From Candidatus Syntrophocurvum alkaliphilum (GTDB taxonomy: Bacteria; Bacillota; Syntrophomonadia; Syntrophomonadales; Syntrophomonadaceae), in assembly GCF_009734445.1 (NCBI RefSeq), contig NZ_CP046457.1, positions 1,043,501-1,107,500 of the forward strand: a DNA stretch of 64,000 nt, read 5' to 3'. Both the position numbers and the translations under genes were made by a program. Below the pieces are notes generated by a model. That model did not search any database. It worked only from the letters and a program-made list of their open reading frames with translations, and was not told where the DNA came from. Shown piece after piece: positions 54,511-63,510 of the stretch; position 1 is the first letter of the stretch; every line of letters starts with the position of its first letter.

Positions 54511-54934
54511 TATTTTTCACCTCAAATACTCTAGTATTAATTTTATGCTTTTGCATTAGTGATCGATGATCTGTTGCAATTTCAAAATTACTTGGTGTGA
54601 AAATAAAAATACTTTTACCAACTTGTTGGCTTTTGCCTTCTACTGAATAAGTAGCACCACTAATAAAATCAATAATTCGCTGCGATACTTCTGGTGCAGT
54701 TTTTTCAAAATTGATAATTACTTGTTTACGGTTTTTGATATGATCAGCCAAAACCTGCACTTCATCAAAACTTTCTGGCTCACATACTATAACCTTCATA
54801 GTTTTATTGGTATGTATACTAACTATATTGTTATTATTTCGGTTTTCCTCTTCATCAGTTGGAAATTCAAGAATTTCTTCTTCAACTTCATTTTGTACTC
54901 CAATCATATTCCAGAACTTATCAATAACTGTCAT
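54503..54934 (-). CDS. sepF: Cell division protein SepF
   Basis: 143-residue FtsZ-associated protein that bundles FtsZ and tethers it to membrane. An N-terminal amphipathic start (MTVIDKFWNMIGV), an acidic linker, then the SepF core with VIVCEPESFDEVQVLADHIKNRKQVIINFEKT, which I describe by its beginning and end only. Located between yggS and proC, as is typical. Confidence 0.93.
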   Translation of the reverse strand: MTVIDKFWNMIGVQNEVEEEILEFPTDEEENRNNNNIVSIHTNKTMKVIVCEPESFDEVQVLADHIKNRKQVIINFEKTAPEVSQRIIDFISGATYSVEGKSQQVGKSIFIFTPSNFEIATDHRSLMQKHKINTRVFEVKNSE

Positions 54935-54961
54935 ATGCCTTTCCTCCTTTATATATACAAA

Positions 54962-55651
54962 TTACAACTCAAACAAAGCGCTTCCGACTCGAATAATATT
55001 AGCTCCTTCTTCAATCGCTATTTGATAATCTTGCGTCATTCCCATAGAAAGATATTTTAAGTCTACGTTAGGAAAAGATTGATTTTTTAATTTTTCTCTT
55101 AATTGGTATAATTCACTAAAAATAGGTCTTGTTCCTTCTGGATTTTCCATTATTGGAGCCATTGTCATTAAGCCATTAATTTTCAAATTCGAAAGCTGAC
55201 TTATTGATTCTAAAAAGTGTTTGGCATCATCAATTTTTATACCTGCTTTTTGTTCTTCTTCAGCTACATTTATCTGAAGTAATACTGATACGTCAACTTC
55301 TAATAATTTTGCTCGTTTATTTAATTCCTCAGCTAGATTCCACCTATCTAAAGAATGAATCAGAGTTACATTGCCTACAACATCTTTTACTTTATTGGTT
55401 TGCAATCGACCAATCATGTGCCAGTTTGCGTTTTCAATTTTATTAATCTTTTTTTTAAACTCTTGAACTCTATTTTCACCGAGATTTTTTATGCCTAAAT
55501 CATATACTAATTTAGCAATTTCAATATCTACTGATTTAGTTACAGCAACAAGAGTTATATCTTCATAATGCCTGCCACTTTTCAATGCAGCTTTAGCTAT
55601 ATTATTTTGTATTATATTTAAATTATTTTGAATTTTATCTAATTTTTCCAT
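54962..55651 (-). CDS. yggS: YggS family PLP-binding protein
   Basis: 229-residue PLP homeostasis protein (PLPBP/YlmE). The PLP lysine lies in LVAVTKSV (about 30-37), with LGENRVQEF and the phosphate-binding SMGMTQDYQIAIEEGANIIRVG region. It precedes sepF, as in most Firmicutes. Confidence 0.93.
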   Translation of the reverse strand: MEKLDKIQNNLNIIQNNIAKAALKSGRHYEDITLVAVTKSVDIEIAKLVYDLGIKNLGENRVQEFKKKINKIENANWHMIGRLQTNKVKDVVGNVTLIHSLDRWNLAEELNKRAKLLEVDVSVLLQINVAEEEQKAGIKIDDAKHFLESISQLSNLKINGLMTMAPIMENPEGTRPIFSELYQLREKLKNQSFPNVDLKYLSMGMTQDYQIAIEEGANIIRVGSALFEL

Positions 55652-55659
55652 AATATCAC

Positions 55660-56595
55660 CTATTTTTTTATACGTAAATATACATTAGGGTTTGTTATAT
55701 ACATATCATTAGTTCTTAAACCATCAACAACCAAAACATTGTCATTTTTCTGTATTATTTCTACAGGTACAAAACGAGTCCTTTCACCTCGAATGCAATA
55801 TAAGCCAATTTCTCCGTTTTTTTCAATTAATGCATTATTTGGAATAATATACCCTGTATACTGATTATAAACTAATTCTACATCAAAATATCTTTTATTT
55901 ACTAAATTTTCAAAAAAACCAGACATTTTTAATAACATAAATGCATTAGAACCTTTATGTATTTCTTCAACAACTGCTATACCATAATCTATATCATCAT
56001 GTATAACTCTAATCCTACTACCTTTATCAAGTGTATCAATTTTAGATTCTGGAATCTTGATTAAAATTTTATGTGGTTTTAAATTATTAACTATCTTAAA
56101 AACTGGATCATTTTTATAATAAATATTTGCAAAATTATCTTCCATGTTAACATTATGATCAAAAATTTTTTGGCTAACTGAGCGTATATCTACTGAACTA
56201 AAAAAACATTCTAATCCATCTGTATTTTTTGTGAAAATTCCGGTTACAGAGGCATCTAAAGGTGTTCTGCTTCCATTTTTAATAAAATACCCTAATTTAG
56301 TATTAGCCCTAACCCTAGTAAAATCTTTAACAGTATTCTCTAACTTACCATTAGTAGGAGCATAATAAACATTTTCTTCTTGGATAATTACTCCAGTTGT
56401 AAAAATATGATCTTGCACTGTTCCTTGGGTAGCAATATCGAAATTAATAAACTTTTTCGTTACCGCTTGAACAATATAATTTCCAGATTTATAGAAAACA
56501 AATAAAATACCAAAAAACAACAAAAACACTAAACATATTTTAATAACTATATAATATTTTTGCTTCTTAAAAGCACGTTCATTTCTAACTGGCAA
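55660..56595 (-). CDS. HlyD-like membrane adaptor, division-cluster type
   Basis: 311 residues: one N-terminal membrane helix (about 16-37) and a large extracytoplasmic region with HlyD/biotinyl-lipoyl-like beta segments (TTGVIIQEENVYYAP, IPNNALIEKNGEIGLYCI). No transporter partner is adjacent. Proteins of this type occur beside yggS-sepF in many clostridia, so an envelope or division role is inferred. The TTG start follows GGAGG. Confidence 0.78.
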   Translation of the reverse strand: MPVRNERAFKKQKYYIVIKICLVFLLFFGILFVFYKSGNYIVQAVTKKFINFDIATQGTVQDHIFTTGVIIQEENVYYAPTNGKLENTVKDFTRVRANTKLGYFIKNGSRTPLDASVTGIFTKNTDGLECFFSSVDIRSVSQKIFDHNVNMEDNFANIYYKNDPVFKIVNNLKPHKILIKIPESKIDTLDKGSRIRVIHDDIDYGIAVVEEIHKGSNAFMLLKMSGFFENLVNKRYFDVELVYNQYTGYIIPNNALIEKNGEIGLYCIRGERTRFVPVEIIQKNDNVLVVDGLRTNDMYITNPNVYLRIKK

Positions 56596-56622
56596 ATAGT
56601 ATCTCCTCCCACTCCATAATCA

Positions 56623-57666
56623 TTAAACAGCTACAATACTAAAGCCAAATGTAGAACCTTTACCTATTTCGCTTTCTACAAACACCTCTCCTCCATGTGC
56701 CTCAACTATATGTTTAACTATAGCTAACCCTAGCCCCGTTCCTCCATCTCCATTACTTCTAGAACGTGCTTTATTAACACGATAAAAACGCTCAAAAATT
56801 CTTGGAATGCTTTCTGAAGGTATACCCATTCCTGAATCTGTAACTTTGGTTATTATTCTACTATTCTTCGGAAAACTTCTAATAATTACTTTTCCACCAT
56901 TGTAAGTATATTTAATTGCATTATCTATTAAATTAATTAATACCTGACCTAATAGGTCTTCATCAGCATGAATTAAAGGAAGATTGTTAGGATAAATGTA
57001 CTCTATATGTAAATTTTTTTCACTTATTTGCGGACCTAGTATATTCAAAACATTACGTATAGATCTTCCAATACATACTGGCATTTGTTTTACAATTCTT
57101 TGCTGGGACTCTATAGCTGATAAAGTAAGAAGCTCATCAATAAGTCTATTTAAGCGATTAGTCTCTGCATCTATTATGTTTAAAAACTTTCTAAGTAACA
57201 CTTTATCTTGAACTTCTCCATCTAATAAAGTCTCTACAAACCCCTTAATAGATGTTAATGGGGTTCTTAACTCATGCGAAACGTTAGCAACAAAGTCAGA
57301 TCGCATCTGCTCAAATTTTCTTTTACTTGTAACATCTCTAAAAATTGCTGTCACTTCAGTAATTTCATTTAGTTCATTTCTTAATGGAGTCATATGAACT
57401 CTAAACACTCTAAAATCTGGTTGAATTGTTGTTTCTATAAAAGATTCCCGACCATTAACAAGAACCTCGTTTAATAGATTATTTATAGGTAGATTAGTGC
57501 TAAATTCCCATAAGTTCTTTCCGACTAACTTGTCCCAATTAATTAAAAATATATTGCTTGCAGCTTTATTAGTTAGTAATACCTTACCTTTATTGTCAAA
57601 TACCATAACTCCTTCTTCAATATTAATAAGAATTGACTGCAACCTTTTTTTTGTATTTAATTCCAT
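56623..57666 (-). CDS. Soluble PAS-domain sensor histidine kinase (PhoR-like)
   Basis: 347 residues. A PAS domain (about 8-110, EGVMVFDNKGKVLLTN), a HisKA domain with phospho-acceptor His131 in VSHELRTPLTSIKG, and a HATPase_c domain with N, G1 and G2 boxes (LINLIDNAIKYT, DSGMGIP, GTGLGLAIVKHIVE). No transmembrane segment or HAMP domain is present, unlike PhoR or WalK, so it should sense a cytoplasmic signal. It pairs with the response regulator 16 nt upstream. Confidence 0.92.
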   Translation of the reverse strand: MELNTKKRLQSILINIEEGVMVFDNKGKVLLTNKAASNIFLINWDKLVGKNLWEFSTNLPINNLLNEVLVNGRESFIETTIQPDFRVFRVHMTPLRNELNEITEVTAIFRDVTSKRKFEQMRSDFVANVSHELRTPLTSIKGFVETLLDGEVQDKVLLRKFLNIIDAETNRLNRLIDELLTLSAIESQQRIVKQMPVCIGRSIRNVLNILGPQISEKNLHIEYIYPNNLPLIHADEDLLGQVLINLIDNAIKYTYNGGKVIIRSFPKNSRIITKVTDSGMGIPSESIPRIFERFYRVNKARSRSNGDGGTGLGLAIVKHIVEAHGGEVFVESEIGKGSTFGFSIVAV

Positions 57667-57681
57667 ATATCTAATACCACC

Positions 57682-58392
57682 TTAACAATTATCCGCAAAA
57701 CGATACCCAACTCCTCTAACTGTTTCAATATATATAGGTTTATTAGAATCATCTCTTAGTTTTTGTCTCAAGTGTCTAATGTGGACATCTACAGTCCTTG
57801 TATCACCTGAAAACTCATAACCCCATACTTTTTCTAGTAAAATTTCACGAGTATATACTTTACCTTGATTTGTTGATAAAAGTTTTAATAAATCGAATTC
57901 TTTAGGTGTAAGATCTAGTTTTGTTTCTCCTTTAAATACTTCATATTTATCCGGTATTATTATTATATCTTTATATACAAACACTTTATCTCCCGACGCT
58001 TGTTTTAGTTCTAAAATTTTTAATGCTCTCAATCTAGCCTTTACTCTAGCAACTAGTTCTCTAGGACTAAAGGGTTTTCTAATATAATCATCTGCTCCAA
58101 TCTCTAGCCCTAAAACCATATCAAATTCTTCTCCCCTAGCTGTGAGCATTATTATCGGTATTGAGCTAAACTCATTATTACTTTTAAGTGTTCGACATAC
58201 TTCCAAACCATCCATTACTGGTAACATAATATCTAAAATAATTAAATTAGGAAATCTTTCCTCAACTAGTTTAATAGCTGTCTCACCATCATAAGCAGTA
58301 ATAACTTTAAAACCTTCTTTTTCTAAATTAAATTTAACTAATTCAAGAATATATTCTTCGTCATCTACAATAAGTATTTTGGTATCCGGCAA
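57682..58392 (-). CDS. OmpR/PhoB-family response regulator
   Basis: 236 residues. Receiver domain with Asp54 in IILDIMLPVMDG and the Lys in RKPFSPREL, then a winged-helix output domain (about 135-233, TPKEFDLLKLL, YTREILLEKVWGYEFSGDTRTVDVHI given here in part). Close to PhoP/WalR types. The TTG start follows GAGGTG. First gene of the two-component pair; target genes cannot be deduced. Confidence 0.93.
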   Translation of the reverse strand: MPDTKILIVDDEEYILELVKFNLEKEGFKVITAYDGETAIKLVEERFPNLIILDIMLPVMDGLEVCRTLKSNNEFSSIPIIMLTARGEEFDMVLGLEIGADDYIRKPFSPRELVARVKARLRALKILELKQASGDKVFVYKDIIIIPDKYEVFKGETKLDLTPKEFDLLKLLSTNQGKVYTREILLEKVWGYEFSGDTRTVDVHIRHLRQKLRDDSNKPIYIETVRGVGYRFADNC

Positions 58393-58401
58393 AATATCAC
58401 C

Positions 58402-59220
58402 TCAATTACTTAATCCAATTAATGCTGTCATTCTTCCAGTACTTCCTCTATCTCTTCTATAAGAAAAGAATAAATCTGAATTACAAAAGCTACATAAGCT
58501 AGAACAAATAATATTTTTTGATAACACTCCATATTTCTCTAACATAATACGTACAGTACTATGTAAATCCCATTTATAACCATTATTATCCTTCAATAGA
58601 ATTATATCACTAATTTCATTATACTTTTCACTTACTTTTTCAACCAAATCTTTTTGAATTTCAAAACAACACCGAGCAATACCGGGACCTATATAAACTT
58701 TAATATCCTGTCTGTGACAATTAAAGTTTTTTTCCATTGCATATACAGTCTCAACTGCAATATTACCCATTGTTCCTTTCCATCCACTATGAGCTAATCC
58801 AACTGCACGATTTTGGGGATCATAGAAAAAAACAGGAACACAATCAGCATAATAAGTTAGTAAATATAAATTAGGAGTATTGCAAATCATACCATCATAA
58901 CCAAGCAAAGAACTTTCATCACTATATGCGCCTAACCCCTTGTGTTTATCAGTAACACGAATTATTTTATTACCATGCACCTGTTCACATGAAACAGTTG
59001 AAGATAATTCAATATCAAAATATGATAAAAACTTTCTACGATTATTAATCACCTGATCTTTATTATCTCCTACATGTAAGCCTAAATTAAGTGAAGTATA
59101 TTGATGTGAGCTATAACCTCCTACTCTAGTAGAAAAAGCTATAACAAGATCTTCACTCAACCAATCATCAATACTTAAGTACTTTATATCACCCTTGTTT
59201 TTTAGTTTTTCTTGCTGCAT
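58402..59220 (-). CDS. pgeF: Peptidoglycan editing factor / multicopper-type laccase domain protein (YfiH/YlmD)
   Basis: 272-residue member of the DUF152 family (PgeF), linked to purine nucleoside processing and to quality control of MurC substrates. The metal-site motifs TYYADCVPVFFYDP and GLAHSGWKGTMGNI and the later CCFEI are present. It forms part of the ylmD-ylmE-sepF division neighbourhood. Confidence 0.92.
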   Translation of the reverse strand: MQQEKLKNKGDIKYLSIDDWLSEDLVIAFSTRVGGYSSHQYTSLNLGLHVGDNKDQVINNRRKFLSYFDIELSSTVSCEQVHGNKIIRVTDKHKGLGAYSDESSLLGYDGMICNTPNLYLLTYYADCVPVFFYDPQNRAVGLAHSGWKGTMGNIAVETVYAMEKNFNCHRQDIKVYIGPGIARCCFEIQKDLVEKVSEKYNEISDIILLKDNNGYKWDLHSTVRIMLEKYGVLSKNIICSSLCSFCNSDLFFSYRRDRGSTGRMTALIGLSN

Positions 59221-59283
59221 TTGTCCATCCCTTCTTTTTATTTTAAAATTATATTATGTTATCTATAATTTAAAAATTAGTTT

Positions 59284-59597
59284 TGATTCTACTGCAAAAA
59301 CCTTATTATCGAAGTAAACATTGAATAATTATAAAAGCTCTTGTATGAATACTATTCTACGCAGTAGAATCAATTTTGAATTTTAAATTTTTAATTCTTA
59401 ATTAATGATGAAAAGCAAAGCTTTTCTATATATTATATAATATCAATAATAAAGGGAAACTTTGTTTCCCAACCTCAATTAAAAATTAAGAATTGAGAAT
59501 TAAGAATTGATTCCACTACCAAAACATATTTGCAAAGCAAACGATGAATAATTATAAATAGTTTTGCATAAAGGTTGCTTTCTGCAGTGGAATCAAT
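59284..59597 (+). repeat. Composite A-B-A' repeat, copy 2
   Basis: Unit A at about 59284-59372 (GATTCTACTGCAAAAACC to CGCAGTAGAATC). The AT-rich B unit at about 59373-59507 has hairpins AAAAGCAAAGCTTTT and GGGAAACTTTGTTTCCC. Unit A' at about 59508-59597 runs GATTCCACTACCAAAACA to CTGCAGTGGAATC. Nearly identical in reverse complement to 25711-26004. It fills most of the 421-nt pgeF to 59642 gap. No ORF. Confidence 0.85.
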
Positions 59598-59641
59598 TTT
59601 ATCATTAAAGACTATGTATTCCTTTTTTTTAGGGGGAAATT

Positions 59642-60475
59642 ATGTTAACTATAAGCCAAATAGCAAAAAAATTAAATATTACTAACAGACAGGTCCATGA
59701 CTTAATCAATTATGGTTATTTAACAGTATCAAAAACTAATCACTACCCGAATAAAGGTATAAAATATTTATTTTCAGAATATGAAGTTAATAATCTTGAT
59801 GTACACTCTTCATTAGCAGAAATTTATGAAAAAAGTAAAAAAAAGAGTATAGGTAATAGGCCAATATGTGACTTTAAAAAAGTTTCACGGACTGTAAATT
59901 ATTATGAAAATTATTTAGAAAAAATTGCATATTATCCTGAACATGAAGCAAAATTGCTAAAAATTTGTTTTTATTTATTTCATTTAAATCATTATGCAAA
60001 AACATTAACAGATTTAAGCTCTAAACTCTATAAACTAAAAAATAAAGTCTTAAATAAAATTTATAATGATAATAAAAATATAATAAAGACCAGTTATCTA
60101 ATTGGTCCAGATAAAAAGAAAATATGGTTATGCGAAGATTGTAAAGATAATGCACGTACAGCTAATATTACATATACTAAATATATGCAAAAAGAACTTT
60201 ATTGTACTAAGTGCTTTATTCAGGCAGTAGAAAAAGAATATTACTCCTTAATTGAATTCGTTATACAAATAGATAAATATAAATACGTATTTCATTTACC
60301 TAAATCATCTGCACAAAAATGGGTTGCAATTGAAGACCTTCCTAAAAAAAATAGAAATATGGGTAGATATTCAGATAGAATGTATTATTACGGTCGTTCA
60401 ATAAGTAGAGTTGAAGAAAAGGTTTTCCCTGTTAAGATGATTATTGAAGAATTAAATGATTATCTTAATGATTAA
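59642..60475 (+). CDS. Unknown HTH plus zinc-finger protein
   Basis: I do not recognise the family. The first 50 residues look like a MerR/excisionase-type helix-turn-helix (LTISQIAKKLNITNRQVHDLINYGYL, shown in part by its motif SQIAKKLNITNRQVHDL). The middle is helical and Lys/Tyr-rich. A C4 zinc-finger candidate follows (Cys164, Cys167, Cys188, Cys191), then a C-terminal domain of about 80 residues. It is on plus between repeat copy 2 and convergent nrdR, with the two stops adjacent. The ATG follows AGGGGGAAATT. It is a good candidate for a lineage-specific DNA-binding protein or for accessory DNA. Confidence 0.72.
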   Translation: MLTISQIAKKLNITNRQVHDLINYGYLTVSKTNHYPNKGIKYLFSEYEVNNLDVHSSLAEIYEKSKKKSIGNRPICDFKKVSRTVNYYENYLEKIAYYPEHEAKLLKICFYLFHLNHYAKTLTDLSSKLYKLKNKVLNKIYNDNKNIIKTSYLIGPDKKKIWLCEDCKDNARTANITYTKYMQKELYCTKCFIQAVEKEYYSLIEFVIQIDKYKYVFHLPKSSAQKWVAIEDLPKKNRNMGRYSDRMYYYGRSISRVEEKVFPVKMIIEELNDYLND

Positions 60476-60925
60476 CTATTTTTTTAATTGCTCTATTGTT
60501 TTAATAAAGCTATTTAAATCAGTAAACTGTCTATAAACTGAAGCAAAGCGTATATAGGCCACTTCATCTAAAATATTAAGCTTGTCCATAACTTTTTCGC
60601 CGATAATTAAACTGCTAACTTCGCGTTCATATCTATCTCGTAGGTCCCCTTCTAGTTCTGCAACTAATTTTTCTATCTTTTCCATACTAACAGGTCTTTT
60701 TTCACAAGCCTTAGTCACACCATTTAATAGCTTTTCCCTATTAAATTGTTCCCTAATCCCATTCTTTTTTATTACTAAAAAAGGACGCTCTTCAACTCTT
60801 TCGTAGGTGGTAAACCTTCTTCTACAATAAACACATTCTCTTCTTCTTCGTATTGAGATTCCTTCTTCACCTGATCTAGAATCAATGACTCTGTTTTCCA
60901 TTTCTTTACAATACGGGCATTTCAC
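60476..60925 (-). CDS. nrdR: Transcriptional repressor NrdR
   Basis: 149-residue ATP-cone regulator of ribonucleotide reductase genes. The zinc ribbon [17 protein letters not shown] ... [14 protein letters not shown] (Cys3, 6, 31, 34) precedes an ATP-cone domain (about 49-139). The GTG start follows AAGGTGG. Convergent with the orphan gene at 59642. Confidence 0.96.
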   Translation of the reverse strand: MKCPYCKEMENRVIDSRSGEEGISIRRRRECVYCRRRFTTYERVEERPFLVIKKNGIREQFNREKLLNGVTKACEKRPVSMEKIEKLVAELEGDLRDRYEREVSSLIIGEKVMDKLNILDEVAYIRFASVYRQFTDLNSFIKTIEQLKK

Positions 60926-61003
60926 CTAATACCACCTTCTAAATAGTTTTAATTATGCCCTTATTATGACTAATGAAACATTATAATTCAATACTAATAA
61001 CTC

Positions 61004-61297
61004 TTAATAAAGATCATCATCGTCAGGTAATCTATTATCTCTATACCGATCTATCTCATTATAGACAGGTACTTCTACTAAAATAACATCTCTTCCTATC
61101 CTAATTATTTTATCCCAAGGAACAACAACTTCCTCTCTTTTAGAAAAAATACTAAACCCTCGCATTCTTCCAGGTAGTATAAATGCTAAAATCCTGCCGT
61201 TTTCTAAATCCAATTCTATATCAATAATATTTCCTAGTTTCTTTCCATCTAATATATTTATTATTTCTCGATTACGAATATCAGATATTTTCACCAC
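61004..61297 (-). CDS. ylmC: YlmC/YmxH family PRC-barrel protein
   Basis: 97 residues forming one PRC barrel (ISDIRNREIINILDGKKLGNI ... VVVPWDKIIRIGRDVILVE). The family is tied to sporulation by its distribution and position near sigE/sigG or nrdR; the molecular role is unknown. The GTG start follows GGGGGG. Confidence 0.88.
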   Translation of the reverse strand: MVKISDIRNREIINILDGKKLGNIIDIELDLENGRILAFILPGRMRGFSIFSKREEVVVPWDKIIRIGRDVILVEVPVYNEIDRYRDNRLPDDDDLY

Positions 61298-61545
61298 ACA
61301 AATCCCCCCCTACTAACTGTGGTATATTAATTACACTAAAATTAAAATATACTCATCTACTTATAATTTATGAGAAATTGTTAAAAATGTTTCTGTTTCT
61401 TTTAAAAAAATATTTCAACAAAAATATATAATATTTTAAGCAATCTAAAGATTAAATTTATTTTTTAACCATATTCTCCAATATTAAATGTTCAATGTAG
61501 TATATTAGGGAAATATATATTCAAGTTTATAGTTATTTTTAACGA

Positions 61546-61645
61546 TATAATCAAAGATTAAATATAATTAAGGGCTGGACTCTAACGAGGAGCCCAATCG
61601 ATACTGAACGATTGAAGTATCGAAAAGCTAATGTTAAGGAGGACA
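61546..61645 (+). promoter_or_regulatory. Promoter region and structured leader of the flagellar gene pair
   Basis: A TATAAT box at 61550-61555 is followed by two consecutive hairpins: GGGCT (61572-61576)/AGCCC (61591-61595) and CGATACT (61599-61605)/AGTATCG (61616-61622). The AAGGAGG of the flgG-like gene comes next. I do not recognise a known riboswitch. The first part of this 355-nt gap (61298-61540) is AT-rich with no feature I can support. Confidence 0.5.
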
Positions 61646-61652
61646 AATACAT

Positions 61653-62438
61653 ATGATGAGGGCTCTTTATACTGCTAGTACAGGTATGCATGCACAGCAG
61701 TTAAACGTAGACACACTTGCACACAATATGTCTAATGTAAACACTACTGCATATAAAAAACAAAGGGTTGAATTTCAAGATCTTTTGTACCAAACAATTC
61801 GTAGGCCAGCTGCTGGATTTGATGTAAATGAACCAGTTGGACTTGATGTAGGTCTTGGTGTAAAACCTGCTGCAACCCATACCCTATTTACCCAAGGGAA
61901 TTTTCAAGCAACAGACAATCCACTCGATATTGCAATCAACGGTAATGCTTTTTTTCAAGTAGAAGTACCTGGTTATGATGAGCCATTATATACTAGAGAT
62001 GGTGCACTCAAAATTGATGCCGAAGGCCAATTAGTTACTTCCGCAGGACACTATTTATTAGGAGTAGATTTTATTGAAGAAGAGGCTTACGATATAACTA
62101 TTGAAAGTGATGGTACCGTTAGTTATATGATACCAGACGATGATCAACCAATAGAAGCAGGACAAATAGAATTAGCTAAATTTATAAATCCATCTGGTTT
62201 AGATAAACTTGGAGAAAACTTATATCAAGAAACAATAAATTCGGGTGAAGCTATATTATGGGATCCACTAGATGATTCAACAGTTAGTTTACAATCTGGT
62301 TATTTAGAAGCATCCAATGTTCAAATTGTTGAAGAAATGGTAAATATGATAACTGCTCAAAGAGCATATGAAATTAACTCAAAAGTAATACAATCTTCTG
62401 ATGAAATGTTACAAACTGCTTCTAATTTAAGGAGATAA
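61653..62438 (+). CDS. flgG: Flagellar hook-basal body protein, FlgG-like
   Basis: 261-residue rod protein of the Flg family. The N-terminal helix signature RALYTASTGMHAQQLNVDTLAHNMSNVNTTA, the central block NFQATDNPLDIAINGNAFF, and the C-terminal ASNVQIVEEMVNMITAQRAYE are the conserved ends of distal-rod FlgG. Alternatives are FlhO or FlhP (FlgF-like). Two ATG codons in tandem follow AAGGAGG; I keep the first. It is exported by the flagellar type III system. Confidence 0.9.
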   Translation: MMRALYTASTGMHAQQLNVDTLAHNMSNVNTTAYKKQRVEFQDLLYQTIRRPAAGFDVNEPVGLDVGLGVKPAATHTLFTQGNFQATDNPLDIAINGNAFFQVEVPGYDEPLYTRDGALKIDAEGQLVTSAGHYLLGVDFIEEEAYDITIESDGTVSYMIPDDDQPIEAGQIELAKFINPSGLDKLGENLYQETINSGEAILWDPLDDSTVSLQSGYLEASNVQIVEEMVNMITAQRAYEINSKVIQSSDEMLQTASNLRR

Positions 62439-62444
62439 TAGAAA

Positions 62445-62789
62445 ATGAAAATTAATTCTAGTTTAATAAATACAAAAATAAATAATATTCAAAGTGACTC
62501 ACAAAGCAAAAATACAAAATCTGAATTTAAAAAACTATTAAATACTGAAATAGAAAAAGATAATAAAAAGGAATTATATAAAGCTTGTCAAGATTTAGAA
62601 AGTGTTTTTGTAAATAAAATGTTTGATTCAATGCGTGCAACTATTCCTAGAACGGATTTAATGGGAAATAGTTTTGGACTCGATGTTTTTGAATCAATGC
62701 TTTATGAAGAATATTCTAAGAAAATAAGCAAGCAGGGCTCAATAGGAATTGCAGATATACTATATAAACAATTAAGTGGTAAAATATAA
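62445..62789 (+). CDS. Flagellar rod-binding protein (FlgJ N-domain type)
   Basis: 114 residues. The C-terminal two-thirds has the rod-binding signature KACQDLESVFVNKMFDSMRAT and FGLDVFESMLYEEYSKKIS found in the N-terminal domain of FlgJ; no muramidase domain is attached, as is usual in Gram-positives. The N-terminal 35 residues are Ser/Asn/Lys-rich. It follows the flgG-like gene by 6 nt. Confidence 0.88.
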   Translation: MKINSSLINTKINNIQSDSQSKNTKSEFKKLLNTEIEKDNKKELYKACQDLESVFVNKMFDSMRATIPRTDLMGNSFGLDVFESMLYEEYSKKISKQGSIGIADILYKQLSGKI

Positions 62790-62796
62790 TATATAA

Positions 62797-62836
62797 AAAA
62801 GGGTCAGGCATGATTAATACAAGCCTGCCCCTTTTA
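62797..62836. terminator. Bidirectional terminator between the flagellar pair and the LiaF-like gene
   Basis: Stem AAAGGGTCAGGC/GCCTGCCCCTTTT with one mismatch, T-run on plus (CCCCTTTTATT) and TTTTTTATA on minus, between convergent genes. Confidence 0.8.
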
Positions 62837-62840
62837 TTAA

Positions 62841-63383
62841 TCACTCCTTCACAACTTCTTCAATAATACTTAAACTAGAAAACACGGAACTAGATTTCAC
62901 TTTTACATAAGGTTCATCTTCACTAAACCCCGGGGTTTTGTATGTATAATCACCTAAATTTAGATTTGTATTATCAGGTATGTTAACCCCAGCAAAGGCT
63001 GAGCTTATTTCCATTTTCATTGGTATTTGAGGATTAATCTTTATTAAACCATCTGAAAATACTGTATTTATTTCCACCTCTACAATTTCTTCATTTATAG
63101 TTACATTAGTTAAATCAATGTTCCCCTTAGAAAAAATAATGTTATACTCTAATTTGCTAGGCTGTTTATCAGTCACTTCAATATTTTCAGTTCTAAATAA
63201 AACCAAATTCTCTTCTTTGATTTGGAACCCACCAATAAATATAATCACACCAACATAAATAAAAATCAATGCTACTATAGTTCTAAATATCGGTATATTA
63301 ATATTTGTGAAATATTTCAATAAAAATATAACACCAATTAAAATAAAAAATATTCCTAAAAAATACTCATTAGTAATCCTCAC
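62841..63383 (-). CDS. LiaF-like membrane protein
   Basis: 180 residues. Two hydrophobic segments (about 8-25 and 33-53) resemble the LiaF transmembrane domain. A predicted beta-helical C-terminal domain has repeated strands (IIFSKGNIDLTNV, INTVFSDGLIKI, ISSAFAGVNI, SSSVFSSLSI) as in LiaF/VraT-type cell-wall stress proteins. No LiaRS pair is adjacent. The GTG start follows AAGGAGG. Confidence 0.82.
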   Translation of the reverse strand: MRITNEYFLGIFFILIGVIFLLKYFTNINIPIFRTIVALIFIYVGVIIFIGGFQIKEENLVLFRTENIEVTDKQPSKLEYNIIFSKGNIDLTNVTINEEIVEVEINTVFSDGLIKINPQIPMKMEISSAFAGVNIPDNTNLNLGDYTYKTPGFSEDEPYVKVKSSSVFSSLSIIEEVVKE

Positions 63384-63510
63384 TTAACTCCTCCTTAATA
63401 TATAATAAAAGCCTTCTTCAATATTATTATATATTAAAAAAAAATATATAAACATCTAAAATAATTAAAAAGGAAAACGCGCGGAAGAAGGAAAAGGAGA
63501 ATGAGAATGA

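Noticed and set aside
61572..61622. c-di-GMP riboswitch ahead of the flagellar genes
   Set aside because: The conserved class I and II core sequences are not present; kept only as an unassigned structured leader.
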